Assembly: GCA_012519705.1 (NCBI GenBank)
Contig: JAAYPR010000001.1
Coordinates: 62,001 to 126,000, forward strand
Length of the DNA: 64,000 nt
Reading direction: 5' to 3'
Source of the DNA: Campylobacteraceae bacterium
GTDB lineage: Bacteria > Campylobacterota > Campylobacteria > Campylobacterales > Campylobacteraceae
A program made the position numbers and the translations under genes. The notes under the pieces are model-generated. The model saw nothing but the letters and a program-made list of their open reading frames with translations, made no database searches and was not told where the DNA came from. Below are positions 27,120-35,829 of this stretch, piece after piece; the first letter of the stretch is position 1; each line of letters starts with the position of its first letter.

Positions 27120-28173
27120 AACTAAAACCCTTCGGGTCGTAGTAGTTTTGAACGTGTCCATCAACCTCAGCATAAGGATAGCCGAAGTTGTTAAGTGGCT
27201 TAATTTCAGGTGTTGGCTTTAAGATAAAGTCCCTTCCTGCGTTAAATGCCATCCAACACATTTCCCAGTTGCCAAATAGATAGTCTCTAACTTGAACTAT
27301 CTTAGCATCGTCATTTGTTAGCTTTTCAGCAAGTCTTACTTTTGTAACATCCGCTGGGTCAACTGGTATCCAGCCATATCCTTTTAGGTAAAACTCAGCT
27401 CTACAATGCTGTGAGCCTGTGATAGTAGCTTTACCTTCTTTTCCGCTACCCATCGCACCTGAAAATCTACTCTCACCAAGTCTTATACCAAAAAACTCTC
27501 TTGCAGGAATTCCAGCACTTCTACAAAGTGCTACAAAAACAGAGTTTATATCTGTACATTTTCCTACTAGTTTTCCGCTCTCAAGTATCTTTTTAGCATC
27601 GCCTACACCACACCCTACAACGCTCTCATCGCGTTCCATTGTGTTTGCTACCCAGTCATAAATCGCTCTTGCCCTCTCTAAGTCGCCCTTTATGCCTTTG
27701 GTAATCTCATCAGCCTTTTCTTTTACAGCACCATCAGTTTGGATGGTTTTAGTCGCCTCTAAATACTTTGCAATTTCAGGGCTTAATTTTTCGTTTTCAT
27801 TAAAATTAACCTTAGAAAAGTCTGTATTTCTCTCAATTGTCGCTACGCTAAATTTAGTTGTGATATTTCTTTCTTCTTTGCTAAATTTCGCATATAGAGT
27901 CGGAATGTCAAAATCACTCATATAAATTTCATCGTAGTTGCCACTATTTTCGATTTTGCTGATTAGGCTTTGATACTCACTAGTTAAAGGAAGTGGTAGC
28001 CATAGTTTTGCCACATCACCTTTTTCTAAAATTTTATGAGTTAAAGTAACCTCAAAAAACCTATGTTTGATGACAGGGGCTATAGCTTTATCGCCTCCTA
28101 AAACTACACTTGGTGCAAGAGTTGCACCACCAGCTAATAAAGCACTGCTTGTTAAAAATTCTCTTCTGTTCAT
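27094..28173 (-). CDS. Tat-exported transglutaminase-like protein
   Basis: A 359-residue protein with a twin-arginine signal (NRREFLTSSALLAGG) for export in the folded state. The papain-like transglutaminase triad is in place: C206 in GKCTDINSVF, H256 in SQHCRAEFYL and D272 in PVDPADV. Bacterial members are usually proteases or peptide-bond-modifying enzymes; the substrate is unknown. It lies 54 nt after the molybdoenzyme gene, also Tat-exported, and is probably co-transcribed with it and with the MerT/MerP-like pair. A 15-nt palindrome precedes it by 21 nt. Confidence 0.85.
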   Translation of the reverse strand: MNRREFLTSSALLAGGATLAPSVVLGGDKAIAPVIKHRFFEVTLTHKILEKGDVAKLWLPLPLTSEYQSLISKIENSGNYDEIYMSDFDIPTLYAKFSKEERNITTKFSVATIERNTDFSKVNFNENEKLSPEIAKYLEATKTIQTDGAVKEKADEITKGIKGDLERARAIYDWVANTMERDESVVGCGVGDAKKILESGKLVGKCTDINSVFVALCRSAGIPAREFFGIRLGESRFSGAMGSGKEGKATITGSQHCRAEFYLKGYGWIPVDPADVTKVRLAEKLTNDDAKIVQVRDYLFGNWEMCWMAFNAGRDFILKPTPEIKPLNNFGYPYAEVDGHVQNYYDPKGFSYEYKSIEL

Positions 28174-28194
28174 ATTAATCCTTTTATGTTAAAT

Positions 28195-28209
28195 AGCCAA
28201 ACCTTGGCT
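28195..28209 (-). promoter_or_regulatory. 15-nt palindrome upstream of the transglutaminase gene
   Basis: Plus-strand AGCCAA-ACC-TTGGCT, i.e. six-base arms around ACC (GGT on the coding strand), 21 nt upstream of the start codon. Same layout as 30672-30686 and 39469-39483. Confidence 0.6.
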
Positions 28210-28227
28210 CTAAAGTTTATTCATTGC

Positions 28228-30651
28228 TTAACTTTTACTGATTATCTCTGGCCTATCAAAAGCCTTGATTCTAGGCAGTTCGCCTTCAAATTTCTCTATC
28301 TCAACTAAAGCACTTGAAACGTTACCTTGAGCAAATTCACTTGTCTCATCGTTTGATATAAGAACATTCACATTTCCATGAACGCAGATGCCATCTTGCA
28401 TATCAAGCCACGCACCTTCTTGCATTTTTACAACACTTTCTTTTATAAGTTCGGTTACGATAGCACCTGCAAGAATTTCACCTCTATCGTTAAACACTCT
28501 TACAATATCGCCGTTTTGGATATTTCTAGCTTTTGCATCTTTTGGGTTTATCCAGATAGGCTCTCTTTCTTTTACCTCTTCCAAATCTCTTAGCCAAGTG
28601 TTGTTAAGCTGTGAGTGAAGTCTATATTTTGGGTGTGGGCTTATGATATTTAGTGGATATTTAGACACGTTTCCTAAATACTCTTTTGGTTCAAACCAGG
28701 TTGGGATGTCATAGCAGTTTTCATAACCCAAATTTGATAAAGAGTCTAGCTTTATCTGAATTTTTCCCGTCTCTGTTTTGAGAGGGTTTTTAACAGGGTC
28801 ATCTATAAAATCCCCTAGTTTTATAAACTCTTTTGCTTTTTCGGTTACCTCAAACTCTAAATAGCCCTTTTTCCAAAACTCATCAAATTTTGGTAATTCT
28901 ATACCATCTTTTGCAGCTTTTTTTACAGAGTCTTCATATAAAAACTTTATCCACTCAGTGCTACTTCTATTTTCAGTAAATGCCTCATACTTATCATTTC
29001 CAAATCTTTTTAAAATTTCAGCAAAGATATAGTAGTCATCCCTTGAGTTTGCGTAAGGCTCACTAACTTTTTGAAGGGCGTAAATAAATTTGTTTGTAAA
29101 AGAGACTGTTATATCATCTCTTTCTTGCTCTGTTGTAGCAGGCAAAACTATATCAGCCATCTTTGCAGTTGCAGTCCAAAAGCACTCATTGACGATAAAG
29201 GTTTCAAATTTTTCCCATGCTTTTATCATCCTATTTGTATCTTGATGATGAACAAAAGGGTTTCCTCCTGCCCAGTAGCAAAGTCTTAAATCTGGATAAG
29301 TTATCTTGCCAAATTTAAAAGGTATTTCTTTTCCTGGGTTTTCCAAACACTCAACTATCCTAGAAACTGGAATTTGGATATTTTTTCTCTCTTTCCACTC
29401 CCCATCAAATGCACTTATAGCTGACATTTTTTTAATATTTGGTGAAGTGGTTTTTATAGAACTTGGCACTCCTCCATCTGAATATCCATAGCAAAATCCA
29501 TACCCCCCACCTTTTGTGCCAATTTGTCCTAAAACAGAGGCTAAAGTTATAAACATCCAAACAGCTTGTTCGCCGTTATAGCCTCTTTGGGTTGACCAGC
29601 CACTCATAAGCATAGTTTTGTTTTGGCTAAAAGTTTTAGCTAAATTTATGATAGTGTTTTCATCAATGCTTGTTATTTTACTTGCCCAAAGCGGTGTTTT
29701 TTCTATTTTATCGTGAGTTTTGCCAAATACATACTCTCTAAACTCATCAAAGCCGTGGGTGTATCTGTCTAAAAACTCTTGATTGTGTAAATTATTTGAT
29801 AAAAGATAGTGGATTATGCCAAGCATCAAAGCAACGTCAGTATTTGGATTTATGGCGATGTGTTCTGAGTTAAAATAGGTTGCTGTGTTGTTATAAATAG
29901 GATCTATGACTATGGTTTTAATCCCCTTTTTCTTTATCTTTTGCATATAGATATAGCTTTTATGGTCGGGCACAAGGCGACTAGCTTGGTTTGTATTAAG
30001 CGGATCTCCTCCCCAAAAAACTATAACCTCACTATGGTTTAAAACATGCTCTAAAGATGTCTGTTTAGCACTACTTTCATCCTCGCTTAAACTAGGTGAG
30101 ATCCCTCTAAGTGCGTGCCTTGAGTAGCTTAGAGTTTTATCTGTAAAACCACCTATTGTATTTAACATCCTCTTTAAAAGGGTTTCTGGGTTATTTACTA
30201 TGCCAACACAGTGCCAGCCAAAATTTCCACCATAAACAGCGTCTTTTCCATACTCTTTATAAACTCTTTTTAGCTCATTAGCAACTAAATCAAGTGCCTC
30301 ATCCCAGCTAACCTCAACAAACTCCTCTTTGCCTCTTAGACTTCTATCTGATTTATAGCCGTGCTCTAAAAAGCTTTTTCTTACACATGGATTTTTAATC
30401 CTTGTTTTATCGTAGTTTCTTGCTACAATGCCTTGTATCATTGGGTTTGGGTAGAAGTCGCCTTCAAACTCGGTTATGCTTTCAAATCTTTCATTTCTTT
30501 GTCTTGCATAAAAAGCTCCAAAATGCGAAGCACTCATTTTTAAATCGTTATCATTTAAAACAGAGTTACTAACCATCTCTAAAGCATTTAAATTTGAAGC
30601 AGTAGCCATGCTACCAATAGCAGCACCTTTTAAAAAGTCTCTTCTTTTCAT
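28228..30651 (-). CDS. Tat-exported molybdopterin oxidoreductase (TorA/BisC/DMSO-reductase family)
   Basis: An 807-residue periplasmic enzyme with a twin-arginine signal (KRRDFLKGAA). The N-terminus lacks the CxxCxxxC iron-sulfur motif, as in TorA, BisC and DMSO reductase, and the WGGDP and WSTQRGYNGEQ stretches bind the molybdopterin. At the position where those enzymes have the molybdenum-ligating serine (GWxSxG), this protein reads GWHCVG, so the ligand would be C148. No cytochrome c or membrane-anchor partner gene lies beside it, so the electron donor is unclear. Likely S- or N-oxide reductase activity, substrate unknown. It is divergent from the permease remnant region. Confidence 0.88.
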   Translation of the reverse strand: MKRRDFLKGAAIGSMATASNLNALEMVSNSVLNDNDLKMSASHFGAFYARQRNERFESITEFEGDFYPNPMIQGIVARNYDKTRIKNPCVRKSFLEHGYKSDRSLRGKEEFVEVSWDEALDLVANELKRVYKEYGKDAVYGGNFGWHCVGIVNNPETLLKRMLNTIGGFTDKTLSYSRHALRGISPSLSEDESSAKQTSLEHVLNHSEVIVFWGGDPLNTNQASRLVPDHKSYIYMQKIKKKGIKTIVIDPIYNNTATYFNSEHIAINPNTDVALMLGIIHYLLSNNLHNQEFLDRYTHGFDEFREYVFGKTHDKIEKTPLWASKITSIDENTIINLAKTFSQNKTMLMSGWSTQRGYNGEQAVWMFITLASVLGQIGTKGGGYGFCYGYSDGGVPSSIKTTSPNIKKMSAISAFDGEWKERKNIQIPVSRIVECLENPGKEIPFKFGKITYPDLRLCYWAGGNPFVHHQDTNRMIKAWEKFETFIVNECFWTATAKMADIVLPATTEQERDDITVSFTNKFIYALQKVSEPYANSRDDYYIFAEILKRFGNDKYEAFTENRSSTEWIKFLYEDSVKKAAKDGIELPKFDEFWKKGYLEFEVTEKAKEFIKLGDFIDDPVKNPLKTETGKIQIKLDSLSNLGYENCYDIPTWFEPKEYLGNVSKYPLNIISPHPKYRLHSQLNNTWLRDLEEVKEREPIWINPKDAKARNIQNGDIVRVFNDRGEILAGAIVTELIKESVVKMQEGAWLDMQDGICVHGNVNVLISNDETSEFAQGNVSSALVEIEKFEGELPRIKAFDRPEIISKS

Positions 30652-30671
30652 AAAATATCCTTTAGTGTTCT

Positions 30672-30686
30672 AGCTAAACCTTAGCT
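30672..30686 (-). promoter_or_regulatory. 15-nt palindrome upstream of the molybdoenzyme gene
   Basis: Plus-strand AGCTAA-ACC-TTAGCT, 20-21 nt upstream of the start codon. Compared with the copy at 28195, C98-type and G-type bases are replaced by T and A at paired positions, keeping the arms complementary. Confidence 0.6.
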
Positions 30687-30766
30687 CTAAATTTCACTAT
30701 TTATTCAAGAATTTTGAACAATATAAAATAAAATGATTGTGAATATATCATAATATAGCTTAAATA

Positions 30767-30874
30767 TTACTTTTTATTTAAAATCACCGAATACACACAA
30801 ACTGAAGCGATGATAATCACCCCATAAACAAGTCTAGTATAGAACGCATCAAAGCCCATTGCGATAATACCGCC
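30767..30874 (-). pseudogene. 3'-terminal fragment of an ABC permease gene (duplicate of 34169-35095 end)
   Basis: The last about 31 codons of a sugar-type ABC permease. The encoded peptide (AMGFDAFYTRL...VILNKK) is identical to the C-terminus of the intact permease, but the DNA differs at about 11 of 104 positions, nearly all silent. Homology ends abruptly near 30875, so the rest of the gene is missing. It lies in the same orientation as the intact copy, with the autotransporter gene between them. Confidence 0.85.
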
Positions 30875-31012
30875 TAGAATTATTTCAAAAAATCGCTGAA
30901 TTAGACAGCAAAAAATAGTAAAACTCAAATTAATTCTTAGTAAGACGTTTAAGCCTGTATGCAAAAGTTTAAAATTTACTTCAATTTATTTTTTAAAAAT
31001 AGAAAATTTTGT

Positions 31013-31018
31013 TATAAT
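31013..31018 (+). promoter_or_regulatory. Predicted -10 box for the autotransporter gene
   Basis: TATAAT 24-30 nt upstream of the likely start, followed by an AAGGAAG ribosome-binding site at 31032-31038. It rules out the longer upstream start at 30959. Confidence 0.65.
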
Positions 31019-31042
31019 CCTTCATCTGCTCAAGGAAGAATG

Positions 31043-34000
31043 ATGGGTATAAAATATTTTAAGCTATATAAGATTTACATAGTTTTTGTAGTTTTGTTTT
31101 GTTTATATATCTATCCAGATAGTGCCGGTGCTGCCCAAAATAGCAGTAAGCAGATAAGACCTTTTAATATCATATATGGCACAGTGAATGGACCACATCC
31201 ACTTGAAGCGGTGGCAGATAATGAAAATGCTAAAGAAGCTTGGAAAGGTGTAACACCCACTCGAAATTTCACAGAAGAAGAGAAGTCAGCAATCGAAGTG
31301 GGCGTAAATTATTGGGCTGAGCGTATGAGCAAGGCTAGTCCTGGAGTGAGTGCAAATATTTTTGTGGGATATTCAGATAGTCCTGCTGGTACGGCATTTA
31401 GCCTTTCTCCTATAAGTGTTGCGGGTGAGGAAATTGCTGATAAGGTTTCTCCTAATGATGCAGTATTTGATGCTTTGCAAGGCGGTAAACCTAGCCCATA
31501 TCCTGCGGGCTTAGCTGATAATATTGTTATTTTTAATATTCCGTATGATAAAAGACCACAACGAGCTTTACTTGATGTGTTTTCAACAACTAGCATAATG
31601 ATGCATGAAATGGGTCATGCTTTGGGGATTATGGGTTGGTATGATGTGGATAAAAATGATAAAAAACACGGCAATTTTGCACCAAGTAAATTTACAAAGT
31701 GGAATTCTCATCTTTATGATGTATTTGGAAAACAAGCAAAACCTGGAATGAATATCGCCATGGATGCAGAAGAGGGCAATAAAGAGAATGTCTTTCAAAT
31801 TTATGGCGAAAATATGGCAGACGAATATAAGTATAAATACCCAACATTTCACGGAAACCATGTAGATGCACTCACTGATGGCAAGGGCATGCCTGTTATG
31901 GGTGGTTTTAGCAATCATGGACCTGGATTAGATGGATTTAATGCCTTGGGGCATTCTGGCATTATGCAGTCAATTATGTCTTATGGCATGCTTCAAAATA
32001 TGGCTTTTACTGAGCTTGAGCTTGCAATGTTTCAAGATTTAGGTTATGAGATTGATAGAGAGTTATTTTTTGGAAAAAGCTATTACTATAGTGTAGGTGG
32101 CGATACACAAACCAACACTCTTGGCTTTGGAAGTGTTTGGTTTCCTAATACTTCTAGTTTTGGCGTTGGCGTACATATTATGCGAGACAGTCTAAATTTA
32201 ACTCAAGCAGAAAACATTTATGCCAATGGCTATGCGGGTGCTGGTATGCGTGTAGATGGTATAGGAAATAAGTTAAATTTACCAGCAGGTATAACTGTAT
32301 CAGCCGATGGGGATATGGGAACTGGGGTTTTAGTTTCATACGGCAGGGATAATACCTTAAACCTTAAAGGAAAAGTGACAGCACTGGGCTCTGATGGTAT
32401 TGGTGTGATGATTGCTATCTTGGCTCATTCATATTACCCTTATTCTTCGCATATGCTAAAGTGGCAATTCTCAGCGGATAATGTTCAGAGACGACATGAA
32501 ATATTTCGTTTATATGATGATTTGGATGGTTCTTTGGTGCAAAATCTCAACCTTAGCGGAACACTCTTAGCTTCATCTGATGCAATTCATATAGGAGAAG
32601 ATGCACATGTAGAAAATATAAATATCTTAAATGGTGCATTTATCCGCGGTGATATTGTTTCAAGATGGAATCCTGCTAGATTTGTTCTGTCTGATCCAGA
32701 GTCGGCCTACACAACCAATTTAACCTTTGGGTTAAAAGCTGATAGTGAAGGTAGCGCTATACCAAACACATCTGATGAGAGTTTTAGTATGCGGTATAGA
32801 GGTGATATTCTTGGATATGAAAATCTTGATATTTTTCTTGCTGGTGGAGAGCTAAACTATGCAGGGGTTATGCAGGTTAACTCTTTTACTATGAATGATA
32901 AAACTCACTTGCTAACGGAATTTAGCGATGATGTCAGTATGATCGAAGCAAAAGAGAGAGTGGACATGTCTCCAAGTTCTGCGATAGGTTTTATACCTCC
33001 TGCTTTTACATATGGCTCAAAAAATGCACTCTATAGTGAGCCAGTATTAAAATTTACTGAAAGTGTACCAGCAAATCCCACCTTTTTACCATCAAATTTG
33101 CTCATCTCAATAGGTGCATATGATTATCCATGGGAATTATCTTGGGATGATAAAACAAACTCTGTTATGGTTAATACCAATGATGTGGTTTTTAACGATA
33201 TGAGAGGTGGTAGTGATGCAAGAAATGCACAATTAGCACTTTCCATTTACACGCCCTGGTTTGATGTTTTAAACTCATATATGACTAAACGCTTTGTTAA
33301 AAACCCTAGTTTGGAAACAAATGCGGGCGGCATGTGGATAACCTCAACACATGACTATATAAAACATAAAGGAAATAGAAATTATGATGTAAAAGGATCT
33401 AGCATTACCTTTGGTTTGGACGGCTCACCTAATGAGCTTTCATATGCCGGACTAGCCATATCGCTGGATTATCCTAAATATGATAGTGATAATGCAGAGG
33501 TAGATGGGGACAGCATTGCTGCTATTATTTATGGTGGAGTACTGCTGCCACTAGACATTGAACTAGGTTTTAACAGTGCCTATAGAAAAATGAATTTAAC
33601 GCAAACTCGCGTAGTTTATCATGACAGATATGACAGTGAGTATAGTCTCAAAACTCTAAGCTTTGGAGTAAATTTAGGAAGACGCTTTGAACTAGGTAGA
33701 GAGTTTGGCTTACGTCCTTTTGCAAGCTGGAACTATTTTTACACCAAACATCCAGCTTACTTTGAGAGGGCAGATATTTATGCCTTGCATTATGATGATT
33801 TTAGTAGTAAAATTCACAGATTTCAAGCAGGACTTGAGGGAGCTTGGGTCAATGATAGTATGAGTTTTAGTCTAAAAGCTTACTGGTCTGGTCTTAGAGG
33901 CGATACAGATAAAACATCAGCTTCATATTTCGTTCTAGACCCTAACTCAAACCGCTTTATAACACCTGTTGAAGAGCTAGATAGAGATAGTTTTGGGCTA

Positions 34001-34120
34001 GGGATTAATGCAAATTTTAGACTAGCCAAAAACACAGAGCTAAGCTTAGAATACTCTGTGCTTGATGGCAAAAACAACACCTCCCAGCAGGGCATGATGG
34101 AGCTTAGATATAGGTTTTAG
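31043..34120 (+). CDS. autotransporter with N-terminal metzincin-like zinc metalloprotease passenger
   Basis: A roughly 1025-residue type Va autotransporter. A signal peptide (to about residue 32, cleaved near SAGA-A) is followed by a protease domain with HEMGHALG (H188, E189, H192, G195) and a serralysin-like Met-turn SIMSY around M312. Next come a beta-helical passenger with NxLNLxG-type repeats and a C-terminal beta-barrel of about 270 residues ending in RYRF. The third metzincin ligand position (residue 198) is Gly, not His or Asp. The start at 31043 (or 31040) follows the RBS; the frame extends upstream to 30959 through a promoter. Probably surface-exposed or shed protease, target unknown. 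Flanked by a duplicated permease tail. Confidence 0.88.
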   Translation: MGIKYFKLYKIYIVFVVLFCLYIYPDSAGAAQNSSKQIRPFNIIYGTVNGPHPLEAVADNENAKEAWKGVTPTRNFTEEEKSAIEVGVNYWAERMSKASPGVSANIFVGYSDSPAGTAFSLSPISVAGEEIADKVSPNDAVFDALQGGKPSPYPAGLADNIVIFNIPYDKRPQRALLDVFSTTSIMMHEMGHALGIMGWYDVDKNDKKHGNFAPSKFTKWNSHLYDVFGKQAKPGMNIAMDAEEGNKENVFQIYGENMADEYKYKYPTFHGNHVDALTDGKGMPVMGGFSNHGPGLDGFNALGHSGIMQSIMSYGMLQNMAFTELELAMFQDLGYEIDRELFFGKSYYYSVGGDTQTNTLGFGSVWFPNTSSFGVGVHIMRDSLNLTQAENIYANGYAGAGMRVDGIGNKLNLPAGITVSADGDMGTGVLVSYGRDNTLNLKGKVTALGSDGIGVMIAILAHSYYPYSSHMLKWQFSADNVQRRHEIFRLYDDLDGSLVQNLNLSGTLLASSDAIHIGEDAHVENINILNGAFIRGDIVSRWNPARFVLSDPESAYTTNLTFGLKADSEGSAIPNTSDESFSMRYRGDILGYENLDIFLAGGELNYAGVMQVNSFTMNDKTHLLTEFSDDVSMIEAKERVDMSPSSAIGFIPPAFTYGSKNALYSEPVLKFTESVPANPTFLPSNLLISIGAYDYPWELSWDDKTNSVMVNTNDVVFNDMRGGSDARNAQLALSIYTPWFDVLNSYMTKRFVKNPSLETNAGGMWITSTHDYIKHKGNRNYDVKGSSITFGLDGSPNELSYAGLAISLDYPKYDSDNAEVDGDSIAAIIYGGVLLPLDIELGFNSAYRKMNLTQTRVVYHDRYDSEYSLKTLSFGVNLGRRFELGREFGLRPFASWNYFYTKHPAYFERADIYALHYDDFSSKIHRFQAGLEGAWVNDSMSFSLKAYWSGLRGDTDKTSASYFVLDPNSNRFITPVEELDRDSFGLGINANFRLAKNTELSLEYSVLDGKNNTSQQGMMELRYRF

Positions 34121-34159
34121 GATTTTTAAACAATGCTAAGAGGTTTAAATTTAACCCGG

Positions 34160-34191
34160 CGGTGATTTTCATTTTTTATTTAAAATCACCG
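34160..34191. repeat. 10-bp inverted repeat at the permease stop
   Basis: CGGTGATTTT (34160-34169) and AAAATCACCG (34182-34191) around a T-rich 12-nt loop, spanning the stop of the intact permease and facing the autotransporter end. Possibly a weak terminator; the left arm is absent from the duplicate copy near 30770. Confidence 0.4.
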
Positions 34192-35095
34192 AATACACAC
34201 AAACTGAAGCGATAATTATCACTCCATAAACAAGTCTAGTGTAAAACGCATCAAAGCCCATCGCTACGATGCCGCTTTCCATAATGCCTATGATGATACA
34301 CCCTATAACAGTGCCATAGATAGAGCCAGTTCCGCCATACACACTAGTTCCGCCGATGAAAATCGCTGCAAAAACTAAAAGCATATATCCATCCCCTTGA
34401 CTTGGCCACCAGTTTATAAACTCAAGGCTTAAGATAACTCCTGCTAAAGCACTCATAAATCCTGAGTTTATAAATAGTGCAAATTTAGTCATCTTTGGAT
34501 CAAATCCAAGCATTTTTGCACTTTTTTCATCATCTCCGACAAACAGCACACTCTCTCCAGCTTGAGTTTTAAAAAGCACAATGTAGAGCAAAAACGCTAG
34601 CCCTATGGCTAAAATACTCTGCATAGGAATGCCGTAAACTCTCCCTACAAAAAACTCTTTTATAAACCCATTCGCATTTGCTAAACTTAGACTTAATCCA
34701 CCGCTTAAAACCACACTTAACCCACGCCAGAAAAACTGAGTTCCAATAGTTGCTATAATGGATGGAATTTTTACACTTACGACCAAAAGAGCATTTATAA
34801 ACCCCGCCACAGCCCCAAAAAGTAGAGCCAAACTAACAGCTAAAAATAGTGAGTTAGTAGCGTTAAATGTGTATGAACAGACAAACCCACCCATCGCCAT
34901 AATGGACGGGAAACTCATATCAAATTGCCCACCGATGATGAGTGGCAAAAGTCCAAGAGCTAAAATCAAAATAAGCGGGATGGATGAAAGATAGCTAAAA
35001 TAGATATTTTTACTTAGAAAAACTTCAGGTGAGAAGTAGCAAAAAAGCCCCCAAATTCCAAAAAGCATTAAAGTTAAAGCTAAATTTATCTTCAT
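34169..35095 (-). CDS. sugar-type ABC transporter permease (RbsC/FrcC-like)
   Basis: A 308-residue inner-membrane permease of the branched-chain-amino-acid/ribose superfamily, with about nine hydrophobic segments. The GGTSVYGGTGSIYGTVIG stretch about residues 250-267 is the family's cytoplasmic coupling region. It overlaps the ATPase gene by 4 nt. The C-terminal 31 codons are duplicated at 30767-30874. The substrate cannot be read from sequence; a simple sugar would be unexpected in Campylobacter. Confidence 0.88.
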   Translation of the reverse strand: MKINLALTLMLFGIWGLFCYFSPEVFLSKNIYFSYLSSIPLILILALGLLPLIIGGQFDMSFPSIMAMGGFVCSYTFNATNSLFLAVSLALLFGAVAGFINALLVVSVKIPSIIATIGTQFFWRGLSVVLSGGLSLSLANANGFIKEFFVGRVYGIPMQSILAIGLAFLLYIVLFKTQAGESVLFVGDDEKSAKMLGFDPKMTKFALFINSGFMSALAGVILSLEFINWWPSQGDGYMLLVFAAIFIGGTSVYGGTGSIYGTVIGCIIIGIMESGIVAMGFDAFYTRLVYGVIIIASVCVYSVILNKK

Positions 35096-35829
35096 GATGA
35101 AAACCTATAAAGTGATTCTAAATTTGGCAGTTCGCTTTTAAGGGCGGACTTTTGTATAGCACCGTCTTTTAAAAGCATGAACCGTTTCCCTAACTCATAG
35201 GCTTTGTTTAAGTTGTGAGTTATCAAAATTACACTAACATTTTCTAGGGATTTTAGATAACTACTTAGTTCGTTTTGCTGAGTTACGCCAAGAGCGGTAG
35301 TTGGCTCGTCCATTATGAGAATGTTTGACTTAAAGTAAATCGCCCTTGCTATGGCTAAGCCTTGTCTCTCTCCACCGCTTAAATTTAAAGCATTACTTTT
35401 TGCATTTAGCCCAGCACCACTAAATTTAAGATGAGTTTTTAGAATTTCATTTGTGATTTCTATCTCTTTTTTCTTATCTATCAGCCCAAATTTAGTGATG
35501 TGACGAGTTGCGAAGATATTTCTATAAAGTTCTTGATTTTTACAAACTGCATTTTCTTGAAAGACAACTTCGATGCCTAAATTTCGCATTTTCTTAAAGC
35601 TTATATCTTTTTTTGAAAGCGAGTTTTGATTTAGCTTAAACTCATCAAATTTATCAAACTCATCAAAGCCACAAATACACTTGATAAGGGTGCTTTTGCC
35701 AGCACCGTTGTCGCCTAAAAGCACTAGTGTTTCACCCTTAAAAAGTGTAAAATCCACGCCTTTTAAAACCTCGGTTTTGCCAAAGCTTTTAAAGGCGTTT
35801 TTTATCTCGATAACCTTATCTAATGCCAT
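35092..35829 (-). CDS. sugar-type ABC transporter ATP-binding protein (single-domain)
   Basis: A 245-residue ATPase with Walker A GDNGAGKST (residues 38-46), signature LSGGERQGLAIARA about 149-162 and Walker B ILIMDEPTTALG about 169-180. It has one nucleotide-binding domain, like FrcA, not the fused pair of RbsA. It overlaps the binding-protein gene by 14 nt and the permease gene by 4 nt, so the importer is one translational unit. Confidence 0.9.
   Translation of the reverse strand: MALDKVIEIKNAFKSFGKTEVLKGVDFTLFKGETLVLLGDNGAGKSTLIKCICGFDEFDKFDEFKLNQNSLSKKDISFKKMRNLGIEVVFQENAVCKNQELYRNIFATRHITKFGLIDKKKEIEITNEILKTHLKFSGAGLNAKSNALNLSGGERQGLAIARAIYFKSNILIMDEPTTALGVTQQNELSSYLKSLENVSVILITHNLNKAYELGKRFMLLKDGAIQKSALKSELPNLESLYRFSS

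Larger units (their letters stand above)
30652..31042. other. Gap between the molybdoenzyme and autotransporter genes
   Basis: About 390 nt without an intact gene. It holds, in order, the leader palindrome of the molybdoenzyme (30672-30686), its AT-rich upstream region, a permease tail fragment (30767-30874) and the autotransporter promoter (TATAAT 31013-31018). From about 30875 to 31000 I see no recognisable element. Confidence 0.7.

Noticed and set aside
29500..29512. C6 tract in the molybdoenzyme gene as a phase-variable site
   Set aside because: Six bases is below the length that usually varies in Campylobacter, and the frame is intact.
30704..30718. TTCAA...TTGAA palindrome as an FNR-type site
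   Set aside because: The sequence lacks the TTGAT-N4-ATCAA consensus and its symmetry is imperfect; in such AT-rich DNA it may be chance.
30959..31042. Longer N-terminus for the autotransporter starting at 30959
   Set aside because: It runs through a TATAAT promoter and an AAGGAAG ribosome-binding site, and starting at 31043 (or 31040) gives a proper signal peptide.
31583..31918. Open frame on the minus strand inside the autotransporter gene
   Set aside because: It overlaps the protease motif region on the opposite strand, has no ribosome-binding site or family features, and is a shadow frame.
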